From Methylorubrum thiocyanatum (GTDB lineage: Bacteria; Pseudomonadota; Alphaproteobacteria; Rhizobiales; Beijerinckiaceae), in contig JACJIB010000003.1 in NCBI GenBank assembly GCA_014138645.1, positions 496,001-560,000 of the forward strand: a stretch of DNA of 64,000 nt, read 5' to 3'. Each line of letters begins with the position of its first letter. Within the stretch, counting starts at the first letter, position 1. A program made the translations under genes and the position numbers. Below are positions 7,924-18,833 of the stretch, in pieces. The notes below the pieces were generated by a model, which had not been told where the DNA came from, did no database searches, and was given only the letters and a program-made list of their open reading frames with translations.

Positions 7924-9254
7924 CGTGCCTCGAAGAAGCGGTTGCCGGGCCGTTCGAGGCCGAGATGCTCGCGCAGGGTCGTGCCCTCGTAGGCGGTGCG
8001 GAACAGGCCGCGGCGCTGCAGTTCCGGCACCACGCCGGCGCAGAAGTCGTCGAGCCCCTCGGGCACGAAAGGAAACATCACGTTGAAGCCGTCGCAGGCT
8101 TCGCCCGCGAGCCATTCCCCCATCCGGTCGGCGATCTGCTCCGGCGTGCCGATGAAGGTGAGGCCGCCATAGCCGCCGACGCGGCGCGCCAGCTCCCGCA
8201 CGGTCGCCCCGGTGCGGCGGGCATAGTCGACGATCTGGGCCTGACCGCTCTTGCTCGCATTCGATTCCGGAATCTCGGGCAACGGCGCGTCGAGGTCGAA
8301 GCCGGTGGCGTCCGTGCCGAGGCGGACGGAGAGGTTGGCGAGCCCGCTCTCGACCGGCACCAGCGCGTCGAGGCGCGCCTTCTTGGCCTTGGCCTCCTCC
8401 TCCGTGCCGCCGACCACGACGAAGGCGCCGGGCAGGATCTTCAGGGCGTCGCGGGACCGGCCCACCGCCGCCATCCGGCCCTTCACATCGGCGTAGAATG
8501 TCTGGCCGGCCTCCAGCGAGGAGGCCGAGCCGAACACCATCTCAGCGGTCTCCGCCGCGATCTGGCGCCCGGCCTCGGAGGCGCCTGCCTGCACGATCAC
8601 CGGCCAGCCCTGAACCGGGCGCGCCACGTTGAGCGGCCCCTTCACCTTCAGGAACTCGCCCCGATGATCCAGGGTGTGGAGCTTGTCAGGATCGAAGAAC
8701 AGCCCCTGCTCGACATCGCGCAAGAACGCATCATCCGCCCACGAGTCCCACAGGCCGGTGACAACTTCGAAAAACTCGCGGGCGCGGGCGTAGCGGGTGG
8801 CGTGGTCGAGATGCGCGTCGCGGCCGAAGTTCAGCGCCTCGTCCGGGTTGCCGGAGGTGACGAGGTTCCAGCCGGCGCGGCCCCGCGAGATGTGATCGAG
8901 CGAGGCGAACTTGCGGGCGACATGGTAGGGCTCGTTATACGTGGTCGAGGCGGTGGCGATCAGCCCGATCCGCTCCGTCACCATGGCGAGCGCCGGCAGC
9001 AGCGTCAGCGGGTCGAAGGAGGTGACGGTCGCCGAGCGCTTCAGCGCCTCCATCGGCATGTTCATCACCGCCAGATGGTCGGCCATGAAGAAGGCGTCGA
9101 ACTTGGCCGCCTCCAGGGTGCGGGCGAAGCGCACGAGGTGGTCGAGGTTGAAGTTCGCATCCGGAAAGCCGCCGGGATAGCGCCACCACGCGGTGTGGAT
9201 GCCGATCGGGCGCATGAAGGCGCCAAGATGGAGTTGTTTCCGAGGCTCGCTCAA
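7920..9254 (-). CDS. LLM-class flavin-dependent monooxygenase (NtaA/SnaA/DszA family)
   Basis: About 444 residues. FMNH2-dependent monooxygenase of the nitrilotriacetate/pristinamycin/dibenzothiophene-sulfone family, using reduced flavin from a separate reductase. Family marks are HTAWWRYPGG near the N terminus, FDAFFMADHLAV, PLTLLPALAMVTERIGLIAT, STTYNEPYHVARKFASLDHI, SRGRAGWNLVTSGN and the late GTPEQIADRMGEW. Substrate is unknown; many family members attack sulfonates, sulfones or aminopolycarboxylates. I place the start at a TTG (9254) 6 bp after GGAGG because the conserved protein begins SEPRKQLHLGAFM; an upstream start at 9293 is possible. No flavin reductase or sulfonate transporter is adjacent. 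Confidence 0.88.
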   Translation of the reverse strand: MSEPRKQLHLGAFMRPIGIHTAWWRYPGGFPDANFNLDHLVRFARTLEAAKFDAFFMADHLAVMNMPMEALKRSATVTSFDPLTLLPALAMVTERIGLIATASTTYNEPYHVARKFASLDHISRGRAGWNLVTSGNPDEALNFGRDAHLDHATRYARAREFFEVVTGLWDSWADDAFLRDVEQGLFFDPDKLHTLDHRGEFLKVKGPLNVARPVQGWPVIVQAGASEAGRQIAAETAEMVFGSASSLEAGQTFYADVKGRMAAVGRSRDALKILPGAFVVVGGTEEEAKAKKARLDALVPVESGLANLSVRLGTDATGFDLDAPLPEIPESNASKSGQAQIVDYARRTGATVRELARRVGGYGGLTFIGTPEQIADRMGEWLAGEACDGFNVMFPFVPEGLDDFCAGVVPELQRRGLFRTAYEGTTLREHLGLERPGNRFFEAR

Positions 9255-9394
9255 CAGAATCCTCCGGCCCGCTCGCGCCTGCGCTGCCGCCAATCAGGCG
9301 CGCTTCGCGAGGCCCCAGGATGGCGGAGGCGGCCTAGGATTGCACCTCCCCCGCCCGTAATGTCCGGCCCGCAGACAGCCGGGGAGAAGCAAGC

Positions 9395-10363
9395 ATGGCC
9401 GGAGCGAGCGTCACGCAGGACGTGCCCTATCGCGCCCTCAACGGCTGGCTGGCGCTCGGCCTTGCCATCCCCTGCCTCGCTCTGGCGGCCCTGACCTTCC
9501 TCGGCGGCGGCGTGCTGGTGCTCGGCCGCGGCAGCGCCGGTTCGGTCTTCCTGCTCGTTTCCGCCGGGGCGCTGGCGGCCGGGATCGTGCTGCTCGCTGG
9601 GCTGATCACCCTGAAACCCCGGCAGGCGGCGGTGCTGACCCTATTCGGGCGCTATCACGGCACCATCGCCCGCGACGGCTTCTGGTGGCGCAACCCGCTC
9701 ACCGCGGTGGCGAAGGTCTCGCTCGCCACCGAGGCGCAGGAGACCAAGATCATCACCGTCAACGACCTGATGGGCAATCCGATCACCATCGCGGCGGCCG
9801 CGATCTGGCGGGTGCAGGATGCCGCGCGCGCCACCTTCGACGTCGGCAGCTACCACGAATTCGTCTCGCTTCAGGCGGAGGCGGCCCTGCGCAACATCGC
9901 CTCGACCCGGCCCTACGACCACGACGAGGCGGAGAATGTCGGCGAGGAGGCGGGCGACGCCAAGCGCCGGCTCGCGGAGAAGGCCACCCGCGTCGCCTCG
10001 CTGCGGGCCGACCGCGACGCGATCCATGCCGACCTCATCGCGGAGCTGGGCCAGCGCGTGGCGCTCGCGGGCGTGGTGGTGGAGGACGTGCGGATCACGC
10101 ATCTCGCCTACGCGCCCGAGATCGCCGGCGCGATGCTCAAGCGCCAGCAGGCCGGCGCCATCATCGCGGCCCGCCGCCAGATCGTGGAGGGCGCGGTCGC
10201 CATCGTACGCGACACGATCCGCCGCCTGGAGCAGCCGGAGGACGGCCATTCCGGTATCGTCTTCGACGATCAGGGCCGCGCCAGCATGGCGCAGAACATG
10301 CTGATCATGATCGTGGGCGATCGCGAGGCGACGCCCGTGGTGAGCGTGGGCACCAAGCCGTAA
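9395..10363 (+). CDS. SPFH/Band 7 domain membrane protein
   Basis: 322 residues. Two N-terminal membrane segments (about residues 17-41 and 48-72), then an SPFH domain starting [21 protein letters not shown] and including [21 protein letters not shown] and the VKIEDVRI-like [22 protein letters not shown]. An insertion rich in Glu/Arg/Ala ([20 protein letters not shown]) sits within the domain. Band-7 proteins form large membrane microdomain assemblies. This one has the [18 protein letters not shown] helix typical of the prohibitin-like end. Possibly co-transcribed with the ABC exporter gene 99 bp downstream. Start ATG at 9395 preceded by GGAG. Confidence 0.8.
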   Translation: MAGASVTQDVPYRALNGWLALGLAIPCLALAALTFLGGGVLVLGRGSAGSVFLLVSAGALAAGIVLLAGLITLKPRQAAVLTLFGRYHGTIARDGFWWRNPLTAVAKVSLATEAQETKIITVNDLMGNPITIAAAAIWRVQDAARATFDVGSYHEFVSLQAEAALRNIASTRPYDHDEAENVGEEAGDAKRRLAEKATRVASLRADRDAIHADLIAELGQRVALAGVVVEDVRITHLAYAPEIAGAMLKRQQAGAIIAARRQIVEGAVAIVRDTIRRLEQPEDGHSGIVFDDQGRASMAQNMLIMIVGDREATPVVSVGTKP

Positions 10364-10462
10364 GCCGTCGCCCACCGATCCCGCCCCCGAGACTGACCGG
10401 ATCGGCGCGATGTTTGATCTCGGCAGCGGGCGGCAACCTTGCTCAGAGGGACTTCGTCGAGC

Positions 10463-12139
10463 ATGGGGCAGGACAAAGCGGTTCTTCGTCACTTCGTGCA
10501 GGACGCGATCCGGCTGCTCAGACCGGTCTGGCCGCTGGTGGCCGTTGCGACGGCGCTCGGTTCGGTCGGCGGCCTCGCCACCGCGGCCGCCTTGGCCAAG
10601 ATCAACGAGGCCTTCTACGGCGAGGGCGGGCTCGCCGACGGCGTGCTGCTGGTGTTTGCCGGGTTCGCGGCCCTGAGCGTGATCGGCACCTTCGCGGCCA
10701 GCCTCGGCAACGCCTATGCGGGCGGGCGCATCCAGGCGGCCCTGAGTTGCGACCTCACCGACAAGATCCTCACCGCGCCGATCGAGCGGCTCGAGCGCCT
10801 CGGCAAGCACAAGCTGCTCGCCTCGCTCCAGGGTGACGTCAGCACCATCTTCACGGCCATCGCGTTTCTCTCGCCGATCGTGGTCGCCGGTGGGACGCTG
10901 ATCGGCTGCGGCACCTACATGCTCATCCTGTCACCCGCCCTCTCGGCGGTGACGGCAACGGTCCTGATCCTCGAAAGCCTCGGCGCGAACATCCTGCGCC
11001 GGAACATGCTTCGGTACTTCGAGGACGTGCGCAAGAACCGCGAGGCGACCCAGAAGCACTACCTCACCCTGACCGAGGCGGCGAAGGAACTGCGCATCGG
11101 CCGCGAACGTCGGCTTCATCTTCGCAACGTCGCACTCCGGGACTGCATCGAGCAGGGACGCCGCCTGACGACGCGGATCGCCGTCATCCAGCAATCGCTG
11201 TCGATGCTGAGCCAATCGACCAACTTCCTGCTGTTCGCCGGCCTCATCGCCTACAAGATCCTGGCCGGCATCAGCGGCGCCGAACTCTCCGGCTTCGTGC
11301 TCGTGCTACTCTACATCCAGACGCCGATCGCGCAGCTGATCCACTTCGTGCCGTTGATCGGACAGGCCCAGGTGGCCTACCGGCGCATCGCCGAGTTCGC
11401 GGAGGAGGGGGCCGAGGCGGAAGCCGGCCTCCTCTCGGCCCGACCTCCGGAGCCGCCCCGCCGCATCCGCGCGATCACCCTTCGCGGCGTGAGCCACGGC
11501 TTCCCGGCAGCGGACGATCGGGCGCCCTTCACCCTCGGCCCGATCGACCTGACGATCCGGGCCGGCGAGATCCTGTTCATCGTCGGCGAGAACGGCTCGG
11601 GCAAGACGACGCTGATCAAGCTGCTGCTCGGCCTCTACCCGCCGCAAACGGGAGAGATCCTGCTCGACGGCGTTGCGGTGACGGCGCAGACCCGCGACAC
11701 CTACCGCCAGCACTTCTCGGCGATCTTCTTCGACTACCACCTGTTCGACGAGCTGATCCCGGCCGACGGCGCCGGCCCGGAGTCCGCCCGGCCGTTGCTG
11801 GAACGGCTCGATCTCGCCGGGAAGGTCGGTATCGCCGAGGGCCGCTTTTCCACCACCGATCTCTCGACCGGCCAGCGCAAGCGCCTCGCCCTGGTGCAGG
11901 CCGCCCTCGAAGGGCGCCCGGTCCTCGTGCTCGACGAGTGGGCGGCGGAGCAGGATCCGACCTTCCGGCGGCGGTTCTACGAGGAGTTGCTGCCGGACCT
12001 GCGTCGCAGCGGACGAACGCTCGTCGTCATCAGCCACGACGACCGCTATTTCGACGCCGCCGACCGGGTCCTGCACTTGGCGGAAGGGCGGGTCGTGAGG
12101 CTCACGGAGAGGGCAAGCGCGACGGCCGAGCCGGTCTGA
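10463..12139 (+). CDS. Cyclic-peptide-type ABC exporter (SyrD/PvdE-like), fused membrane and ATPase domains
   Basis: 558 residues. N-terminal six-helix membrane domain, then an ATPase with Walker A GENGSGKTTLIK, signature LSTGQRKRLA and Walker B VLVLDEWAAEQDP. The WAAEQDP following the Walker B glutamate is characteristic of the cyclic peptide/siderophore exporter subfamily (SyrD, PvdE, MchF), whose members move peptides across the inner membrane. The start is the ATG at 10463 (MGQDKAVLRHFVQD); an upstream TTG would add eight residues. No nonribosomal peptide synthetase or precursor peptide gene is seen in the window, so the cargo is unknown. Confidence 0.87.
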   Translation: MGQDKAVLRHFVQDAIRLLRPVWPLVAVATALGSVGGLATAAALAKINEAFYGEGGLADGVLLVFAGFAALSVIGTFAASLGNAYAGGRIQAALSCDLTDKILTAPIERLERLGKHKLLASLQGDVSTIFTAIAFLSPIVVAGGTLIGCGTYMLILSPALSAVTATVLILESLGANILRRNMLRYFEDVRKNREATQKHYLTLTEAAKELRIGRERRLHLRNVALRDCIEQGRRLTTRIAVIQQSLSMLSQSTNFLLFAGLIAYKILAGISGAELSGFVLVLLYIQTPIAQLIHFVPLIGQAQVAYRRIAEFAEEGAEAEAGLLSARPPEPPRRIRAITLRGVSHGFPAADDRAPFTLGPIDLTIRAGEILFIVGENGSGKTTLIKLLLGLYPPQTGEILLDGVAVTAQTRDTYRQHFSAIFFDYHLFDELIPADGAGPESARPLLERLDLAGKVGIAEGRFSTTDLSTGQRKRLALVQAALEGRPVLVLDEWAAEQDPTFRRRFYEELLPDLRRSGRTLVVISHDDRYFDAADRVLHLAEGRVVRLTERASATAEPV

Positions 12140-12266
12140 CCGGGCAGCGGAATGGGTCACTACCCGATGCGGTCGACCCCAGACTGATGCCAGCGGCAGC
12201 ACGAGGCCGGATTCCTGATCCGCGCCCGTTGCCGGTCCGACATCCTGGCATGGCGCGGCGTGAGTG

Positions 12267-12287
12267 GTGTACACATAGCGCGTACGC
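12267..12287. promoter_or_regulatory. Candidate toxin-antitoxin operator, two GTAC-centred palindromes
   Basis: Two perfect 8-bp palindromes, GTGTACAC (12267-12274) and GCGTACGC (12280-12287), with centres 13 bp apart, lie 20-40 bp before the antitoxin ATG. YefM/Phd-type antitoxins autoregulate by binding palindromes with a TGTACA core in E. coli yefM-yoeB; the first palindrome contains that core. Assigning this as the operator is inference. Confidence 0.5.
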
Positions 12288-12307
12288 CAACTGCCTCAGG
12301 TGCCGGA

Positions 12308-12583
12308 ATGAGCGACGCGAAGCCGGACAGCATAGCGGAACCGCAGCGGCTCGGGGTGCGCGAGTTTCGCGGCAAGATGGCGGACTTCCTGCGTCAGGTT
12401 CAGGAAGGACAGTCGTTCCTCATCACGTCTCGCGACGAGGTTCTCGCCGAGCTTCGTCCGCCTGCACCCCGAACTCGCTCCGGACGCCAGCCGGGAGCCC
12501 TACGCGGCCGGATCCGCATGGCTGCGGACTTCGACGCGATGCCGCCCGACCTTCTCGCGGCAATGGAGAGCGAGGCGGAGTGA
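12308..12583 (+). CDS. Phd/YefM-family antitoxin
   Basis: 91 residues. The DNA-binding N-terminal fold is recognisable in RLGVREFRGKMADFLRQVQEGQSFLITSRDEVLAEL (about residues 15-50, quoted in parts: GVREFRGKM, FLRQVQEG, FLITSRDEVLAEL), matching the Phd/YefM pattern V-x-E-[AF]-x-x-x-[LM]. The C-terminal acidic tail (PPDLLAAMESEAE) would be the disordered segment that covers the toxin. The start ATG at 12308 begins MSDAKPD; the frame opens earlier. Overlaps the toxin start by four bases (GTGA), indicating translational coupling. Confidence 0.85.
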   Translation: MSDAKPDSIAEPQRLGVREFRGKMADFLRQVQEGQSFLITSRDEVLAELRPPAPRTRSGRQPGALRGRIRMAADFDAMPPDLLAAMESEAE

Positions 12584-12981
12584 GGCTCCTCCTCGATACA
12601 CACGCCCTGCTCTGGTGGCTGAGCGATGACCCGCGGCTGGAACAGCGGGCGCGAACTCTGATCGCCGATCCGGATACCACCGTCCTGGCCAGCGCCGTCT
12701 CCCTCTGGGAGATCGTCGTCAAGGTTCGGATCGGAAAGCTCGAAGCCGACATCGATGCGATCGTGAAGACGATCGAACAGCAGGGCTTCACGACCCTGCC
12801 AATTGATCCGTCCCACCTCGCAACGCTGGCCGGCCTTCAACGTCTGCCGGACCATCGCGACCCGTTCGATCATCTGCTCATCGCGCAAGCCATCGCAGAA
12901 GGCGCGACGCTGGTGTCCGAGGATCGCAACATGCCGCGTTATCCGGTTCTCCTCCTTGCCTGCTCAGATGCACCGGGCTGA
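12580..12981 (+). CDS. PIN-domain toxin (VapC-like RNase)
   Basis: 133 residues starting at a GTG that overlaps the antitoxin stop. PIN domain: catalytic D6 in LLLDTHALLWWL, E44 in SLWEIVVKVRIGK, D94 and D97 in HRDPFDHLLIAQA and the final acidic pair in SEDRNMPRY. The LDTHALLWWL opening with SLWEI identifies the subgroup usually paired with Phd/YefM-type rather than AbrB-type antitoxins. All four acids needed for Mg-dependent RNA cleavage are present, so the toxin looks intact. It is convergent with parE, 58 bp away. Confidence 0.88.
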   Translation: MRLLLDTHALLWWLSDDPRLEQRARTLIADPDTTVLASAVSLWEIVVKVRIGKLEADIDAIVKTIEQQGFTTLPIDPSHLATLAGLQRLPDHRDPFDHLLIAQAIAEGATLVSEDRNMPRYPVLLLACSDAPG

Positions 12982-13039
12982 CCGGCTGCTCGCGCATATC
13001 CAGGCGATCTTCGTTCGCCCGCCGCGATGCCAGTCCGGA

Positions 13040-15109
13040 TCAGATGTCCAGTTCCGTCCCGTCCGCGAACGCCGCCCGCTCGGTGATGAAGGCGAAGCGG
13101 GCCTCGGGCTTGTTGCCCATCAGGCGTTCCACCGTGTCGCCGGTCGATTCCCGCGCCTCGTCGAGGACCGCGACGCGCAGCAATGTGCGCTTCTTCGGGT
13201 CCATCGTCGTCTCCTTCAACTGCGCCGGCATCATCTCGCCGAGGCCCTTGAAGCGGCCGATCTCGACCTTGCCGTTCTTGAACACGGTCTTGATGATCCG
13301 CTCCTTGTCGGCGTCGTCGCGGGCATAGGCCGACTTCGCGCCCTGGCTGATCCGGTAGAGCGGCGGGATCGCCAGATAGAGATGCCCCTTGTCGATCAGC
13401 TTGGGCATCTGCCGGTAGAAGAACGTGATCAGGAGCGAGGCGATGTGGGCGCCGTCCACGTCCGCGTCGGTCATGATGATGACCCGGTCGTAGCGCAGAT
13501 CCCCCTCGCGGAAGTTGGCGCCGGTGCCGCAGCCGAGCGCCAGCGTCAGGTCCGAGATGAGCTGGTTGGCGCCGAGCTTGTCGCGGCTGGCCGACGCCAC
13601 GTTCAGGATCTTTCCACGCAGCGGGAGCACCGCCTGGGTGGCGCGGTCGCGCGCCTGCTTGGCGGAGCCGCCGGCCGAGTCACCCTCGACGATGAAGATC
13701 TCCGAGCCCGCCGTGCCGGCCGCCGAGCAGTCGGCGAGCTTGCCGGGCAGACGCAGCTTGCGCGTCGCCGACTTGCGGGCGACCTCCTTCTCCTGGCGGC
13801 GGCGCAGGCGCTCCTCTGCCCGGTCGATCACCCAATCGAGCAGCTTGTTGGCCTGGGCGGGCGAGGCGGCGAGCCAGTGGTCGAAGGCGTCGCGCACCGC
13901 CGTCTCGACGATCCGGGAGGCCTCCACCGTGGCGAGCTTGTCCTTGGTCTGCCCCTGGAATTCCGGCTCGCGGATGAAGACCGAGAGCATCGAGGCACAG
14001 GTCGCCATCACGTCGTCGGTGGTCACCGACGTCATGCGCTTGGCCTGGTTCACCCGCTCGGCATGCTCGCGCAAAGCGCGCAGCAGGGCGACGCGCAGGC
14101 CGGATTCGTGGGTGCCGCCCTCCGGCGTCGGGATCGTGTTGCAGTAGGAATGCGAGACGCCGTCATCGGCAACCGTCCAGGCCACCGCCCATTCGAGCGA
14201 GCCGTGCGAGCCGGGCTTCGTCACCTTGCCTGAGAAGATCGCGTCGAGGACGAGCTCCTTCCCCTCGATGTCGCGGGCGAGGTAGTCGGACAGGCCGCCG
14301 GGGAAGCGGTGCACCGCCTCGGCCGGCACATCCTCCAGTCCTTCGAGCAGGGCCGGCGCACAGCGCCAGCGGATCTCGACGCCGCCGAACAGATAGGCCT
14401 TGGAGCGGGCCATCTTGAACAGGCGGCGGGGATCGAACTTCAGTGAGCCGAAGATCTGCGCGTCGGGATGGAAGCGCACCCGCGTGCCGCGCCGGTTCTG
14501 CACTCGGCCGAGCGTTTCCAGCGGACCCTGCGCATGGCCGCGGGAGAAGGTCTGGCGGTAGAGGGTCTGGTTGCGGGCGACCTCGACCTCCAGTACGTCC
14601 GAGAGCGCGTTGACCACCGAGATGCCGACGCCGTGCAGGCCGCCGGAGGTCTCGTAGACCTTCGAATCGAACTTCCCGCCCGCGTGCAGCGTGGTCATGA
14701 TGACCTCGAGCGCGGACTTGCCCGGAAATTTCGGGTGCGGATCGACGGGGATGCCGCGGCCGTTATCGGTGACGACGAGGGCGCCCGTCTCCTCCAGCTC
14801 CACCTCGATGAAGCTCGCGTGACCCGCGACCGCCTCGTCCATGGAGTTGTCGATCACCTCGGCGAAGAGGTGGTGCAGCGCGCGCTCATCGGTGCCGCCG
14901 ATATACATGCCGGGCCGGCGCCGCACCGGCTCCAGCCCCTCCAGCACCTCGATCGCCGAAGCGTCGTAGCCGGCCTCCGCCATCTCGGGCGCGGGCGCAG
15001 GCTGTGGCGCCGAAGGGGAGGCGACAGGCGTGAGGCGACGGCGGCGCTCGGCCTCCGCAGCGGGAGGCTTGCTTCCTGGTCCGAACAGGTCGCGTGCCGG
15101 ATCGCTCAC
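13040..15109 (-). CDS. parE: DNA topoisomerase IV subunit B ParE
   Basis: 689 residues. GHKL ATPase domain with EVIDNSMDEA, VVTDNGRGIPV and SGGLHGVGISVVNALS; transducer domain with the QTK-like lysine region; TOPRIM domain with IVEGDSAGGSAKQARDRATQ and MTDADVDGAHIASLL, whose acidic residues bind Mg. The C-terminal part KGLGEMMPAQLKETTMDP is typical of type IIA topoisomerases. ParE rather than GyrB: short (no long insertion) and with a Pro/Ala-rich N-terminal extension before residue 40. It works with ParC to decatenate chromosomes. Start GTG at 15109 is preferred, with GAGGAG 8 bp before; the frame runs to 15226. Confidence 0.93.
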   Translation of the reverse strand: MSDPARDLFGPGSKPPAAEAERRRRLTPVASPSAPQPAPAPEMAEAGYDASAIEVLEGLEPVRRRPGMYIGGTDERALHHLFAEVIDNSMDEAVAGHASFIEVELEETGALVVTDNGRGIPVDPHPKFPGKSALEVIMTTLHAGGKFDSKVYETSGGLHGVGISVVNALSDVLEVEVARNQTLYRQTFSRGHAQGPLETLGRVQNRRGTRVRFHPDAQIFGSLKFDPRRLFKMARSKAYLFGGVEIRWRCAPALLEGLEDVPAEAVHRFPGGLSDYLARDIEGKELVLDAIFSGKVTKPGSHGSLEWAVAWTVADDGVSHSYCNTIPTPEGGTHESGLRVALLRALREHAERVNQAKRMTSVTTDDVMATCASMLSVFIREPEFQGQTKDKLATVEASRIVETAVRDAFDHWLAASPAQANKLLDWVIDRAEERLRRRQEKEVARKSATRKLRLPGKLADCSAAGTAGSEIFIVEGDSAGGSAKQARDRATQAVLPLRGKILNVASASRDKLGANQLISDLTLALGCGTGANFREGDLRYDRVIIMTDADVDGAHIASLLITFFYRQMPKLIDKGHLYLAIPPLYRISQGAKSAYARDDADKERIIKTVFKNGKVEIGRFKGLGEMMPAQLKETTMDPKKRTLLRVAVLDEARESTGDTVERLMGNKPEARFAFITERAAFADGTELDI

Positions 15110-15462
15110 GCGACGGCTCCTCGAATCGGGTCGGAGACGGGCTGCATGGCTCTTCATACCCTCGTTGTACAGGAACAAACAGGAAACAAAAAGCCTCCCG
15201 TCCGCTTCCGCCGGTCGCAGTATCACGGCAGCCGGCCGTGTTCGGAGCCCGGCCGCCGCGGGGTGGCCGACGCGATGTCATCTCATTGATGCGGGCCGAT
15301 GGTTAAGACGGCCTCACGAAGCCTGTTTCGGGCGGCAATCCTGCGGCGGAAACAGGGCAGCGAAACGTTGAGGGGGCGCAGCCCAGGATGGCCACGGGAA
15401 CAGAGGATGGTTTCCGGACGTTAACTCAGCAAGCTCAGCTTGACCGTAAGGGAGCCACGCCG
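15110..15462. other. Divergent intergenic region with a direct repeat / SOS-box-like site
   Basis: 353 bases between the start of parE (minus) and a small membrane protein gene (plus). The site GAAC-N7-AAAC at 15173-15187 differs by one base from the alphaproteobacterial LexA box (GAAC-N7-GAAC). It overlaps a direct repeat, acaggaacaa / acaggaaacaa. Positions fit the parE promoter area. I see no RNA gene and no convincing further ORF in the rest. Confidence 0.35.
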
Positions 15463-15654
15463 ATGACCCCCGCCGCCACCCAAGCGCGTCACATCTCCCT
15501 CCTGCGCCTGGAACAGGCCGCAGGCCAGGCCTTCGGTTACGCCGACGAGCCGGAGCCGGTCGCCCCCCGCTCCGCGATCCTCTTCTCGTCATCGGGCTTT
15601 GCTATCGCCACCGTGGCGACGGCGGTCGCGGCCACCATCACCTATCTCGTCTGA
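15463..15654 (+). CDS. Small single-pass membrane protein
   Basis: 63 residues. MTPAATQARHISLLRLEQAAGQAFGYADEP is soluble, and the C-terminal SSGFAIATVATAVAATITYLV is one membrane helix ending at the last residue, so it may be a tail-anchored protein. Start at ATG 15463 is preceded by AAGGGAG; the frame extends further upstream to 15388. No family recognised. Convergent with the threonine aldolase gene, 24 bp away. Confidence 0.5.
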   Translation: MTPAATQARHISLLRLEQAAGQAFGYADEPEPVAPRSAILFSSSGFAIATVATAVAATITYLV

Positions 15655-15678
15655 GTCAGCCGCTCTCCGAGGGAGCCG

Positions 15679-16785
15679 TCAAGCCGCCGCGGGCATCGCG
15701 CAGAGGCGGATGTCCCGCGCCAGGGCATCGACCCGCGCCGGGTCCGAGTCCCAGGCGAACATGAAGCGGGACGCTCCGCCGATGAAGCCGTAGAACTGCC
15801 AGCCGCGGGCGCGCAGTGCCTCTTGGACCGCTGCAGGCAGGTTCAGGAACACGCCGTTGGCCTCGACCGGGGCGGCAAGCGAAACCGCCGGAACGTCGGC
15901 AATCCCCTGAACGAGGCGTCGGGCGCAGGCATTGGCGTGGCGGGCGTTGCCGAGCCACGCTCCGCTCTCCAGCATGCCGACCCAGGGGGCCGAGAGATAG
16001 CGCATCTTCGAGGCGAGCTGGCCCGCCTGCTTGCAGCGATAGTCGAAATCCTCGGCCAGCCGACGGTCGAAGAAGATCACCGCCTCACCCACGGCCATGC
16101 CGTTCTTCGTGCCGCCGAAGCAGAGCACGTCGACGCCGGCCTTCCAGGTCAATTCGGCCGGCGCGGCATCGAGCGAGGCGCAGGCATTGGCGAAGCGGGC
16201 GCCGTCCATATGCAGGCGCAGGCCCGCGGCACGGCAGACGGCGGAAATCGCCGCGATCTCCTCGGGCGTGTAGACGCGGCCCGTCTCCGTCGCCTGCGTC
16301 AGCGTCACCGCCCGCGGCTTCGGGAAATGGATGTCGCTGCGCTTGCCGGCGATCGCCCGCACGAGGTCGGGGGTGAGCTTCCCGTCCTCCGTCGCCGCGG
16401 TGAGCAGCTTGGAGCCGTTGGAGAAGAATTCCGGCGCGCCGCATTCGTCGGTCTCTACATGCGCCGAGTCGGCGCAGATCACGCTGTGGTAGGATTGGCA
16501 GAGCGAGGCCAGCGCCAGTGAGTTGGCCGCCGTGCCGTTGAAGACGAAGAACACCTCGCAATCGGTCTCGAACAACCGGCGAAACCCGTCTGCCGCGGCC
16601 TGCGTCCAGGAATCGGCGCCGTAGGCGGGGGCGTGGCCGGCATTGGCCGCCTGCATCGCCTCAAGGGCCTCCGGGCAGATCCCGGCATAGTTGTCGCTGG
16701 CGAATTGCTGCTCGGCCACGGCGCGCTCCGCTTCATCGGGCAAAAACGGACGAAGCCGGACGATGGAGATCGCCCGGCCCGCCAC
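15679..16785 (-). CDS. Low-specificity L-threonine aldolase
   Basis: 368 residues, fold-type I PLP enzyme that splits L-threonine or allo-threonine to glycine and acetaldehyde. Evidence: FASDNYAGICPEAL at the start, GHAPAYGADSWTQAA, LHMDGARFANACASL, PLP lysine in CFGGTKNGMAVGEAVIF and YLSAPWVGMLESGAWL. The length is slightly longer than the usual 340-350 because of the N-terminal 22 residues; a GTG at 16719 (VAEQQFASDNYAG) is an alternative start. In serine-cycle methylotrophs glycine is central, so this enzyme may feed or balance the glycine pool, which is inference. 76 bp downstream of the ABC exporter on the same strand. Confidence 0.9.
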   Translation of the reverse strand: MAGRAISIVRLRPFLPDEAERAVAEQQFASDNYAGICPEALEAMQAANAGHAPAYGADSWTQAAADGFRRLFETDCEVFFVFNGTAANSLALASLCQSYHSVICADSAHVETDECGAPEFFSNGSKLLTAATEDGKLTPDLVRAIAGKRSDIHFPKPRAVTLTQATETGRVYTPEEIAAISAVCRAAGLRLHMDGARFANACASLDAAPAELTWKAGVDVLCFGGTKNGMAVGEAVIFFDRRLAEDFDYRCKQAGQLASKMRYLSAPWVGMLESGAWLGNARHANACARRLVQGIADVPAVSLAAPVEANGVFLNLPAAVQEALRARGWQFYGFIGGASRFMFAWDSDPARVDALARDIRLCAMPAAA

Positions 16786-16861
16786 AATGAACCTTCACGT
16801 TTTAGGCGAGGCGTGCGCCGCTCTTCAACCACCTGCGAGAAGGGGCTGACCCGCGCTCCCG

Positions 16862-18628
<1,767 letters not shown>

Positions 18629-18833
18629 CGTGATCGTCAGTCCCGATTCGATCAGACCCGCTGGGCGCCGATTGTGGCTGGAGGGCGCACAGGGCACCCG
18701 TTAACCGCAACGCGAAGCGTCGCCTTATGTTTCAAGCGCGCGCAGCTTTCCGCCGCATAGCATGGCGAAGATGAACCGGGCTTGAGCGAAGGTGCGGCGC
18801 AAAACGGATTCCAACCCGCTCGGCCGCCCCAGG

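Noticed and set aside
11938..12981. A 347-residue frame running across the end of the ABC exporter into the PIN toxin
   Set aside because: Only the last 133 residues have PIN domain motifs; the earlier part overlaps the exporter in another frame and is a shadow.
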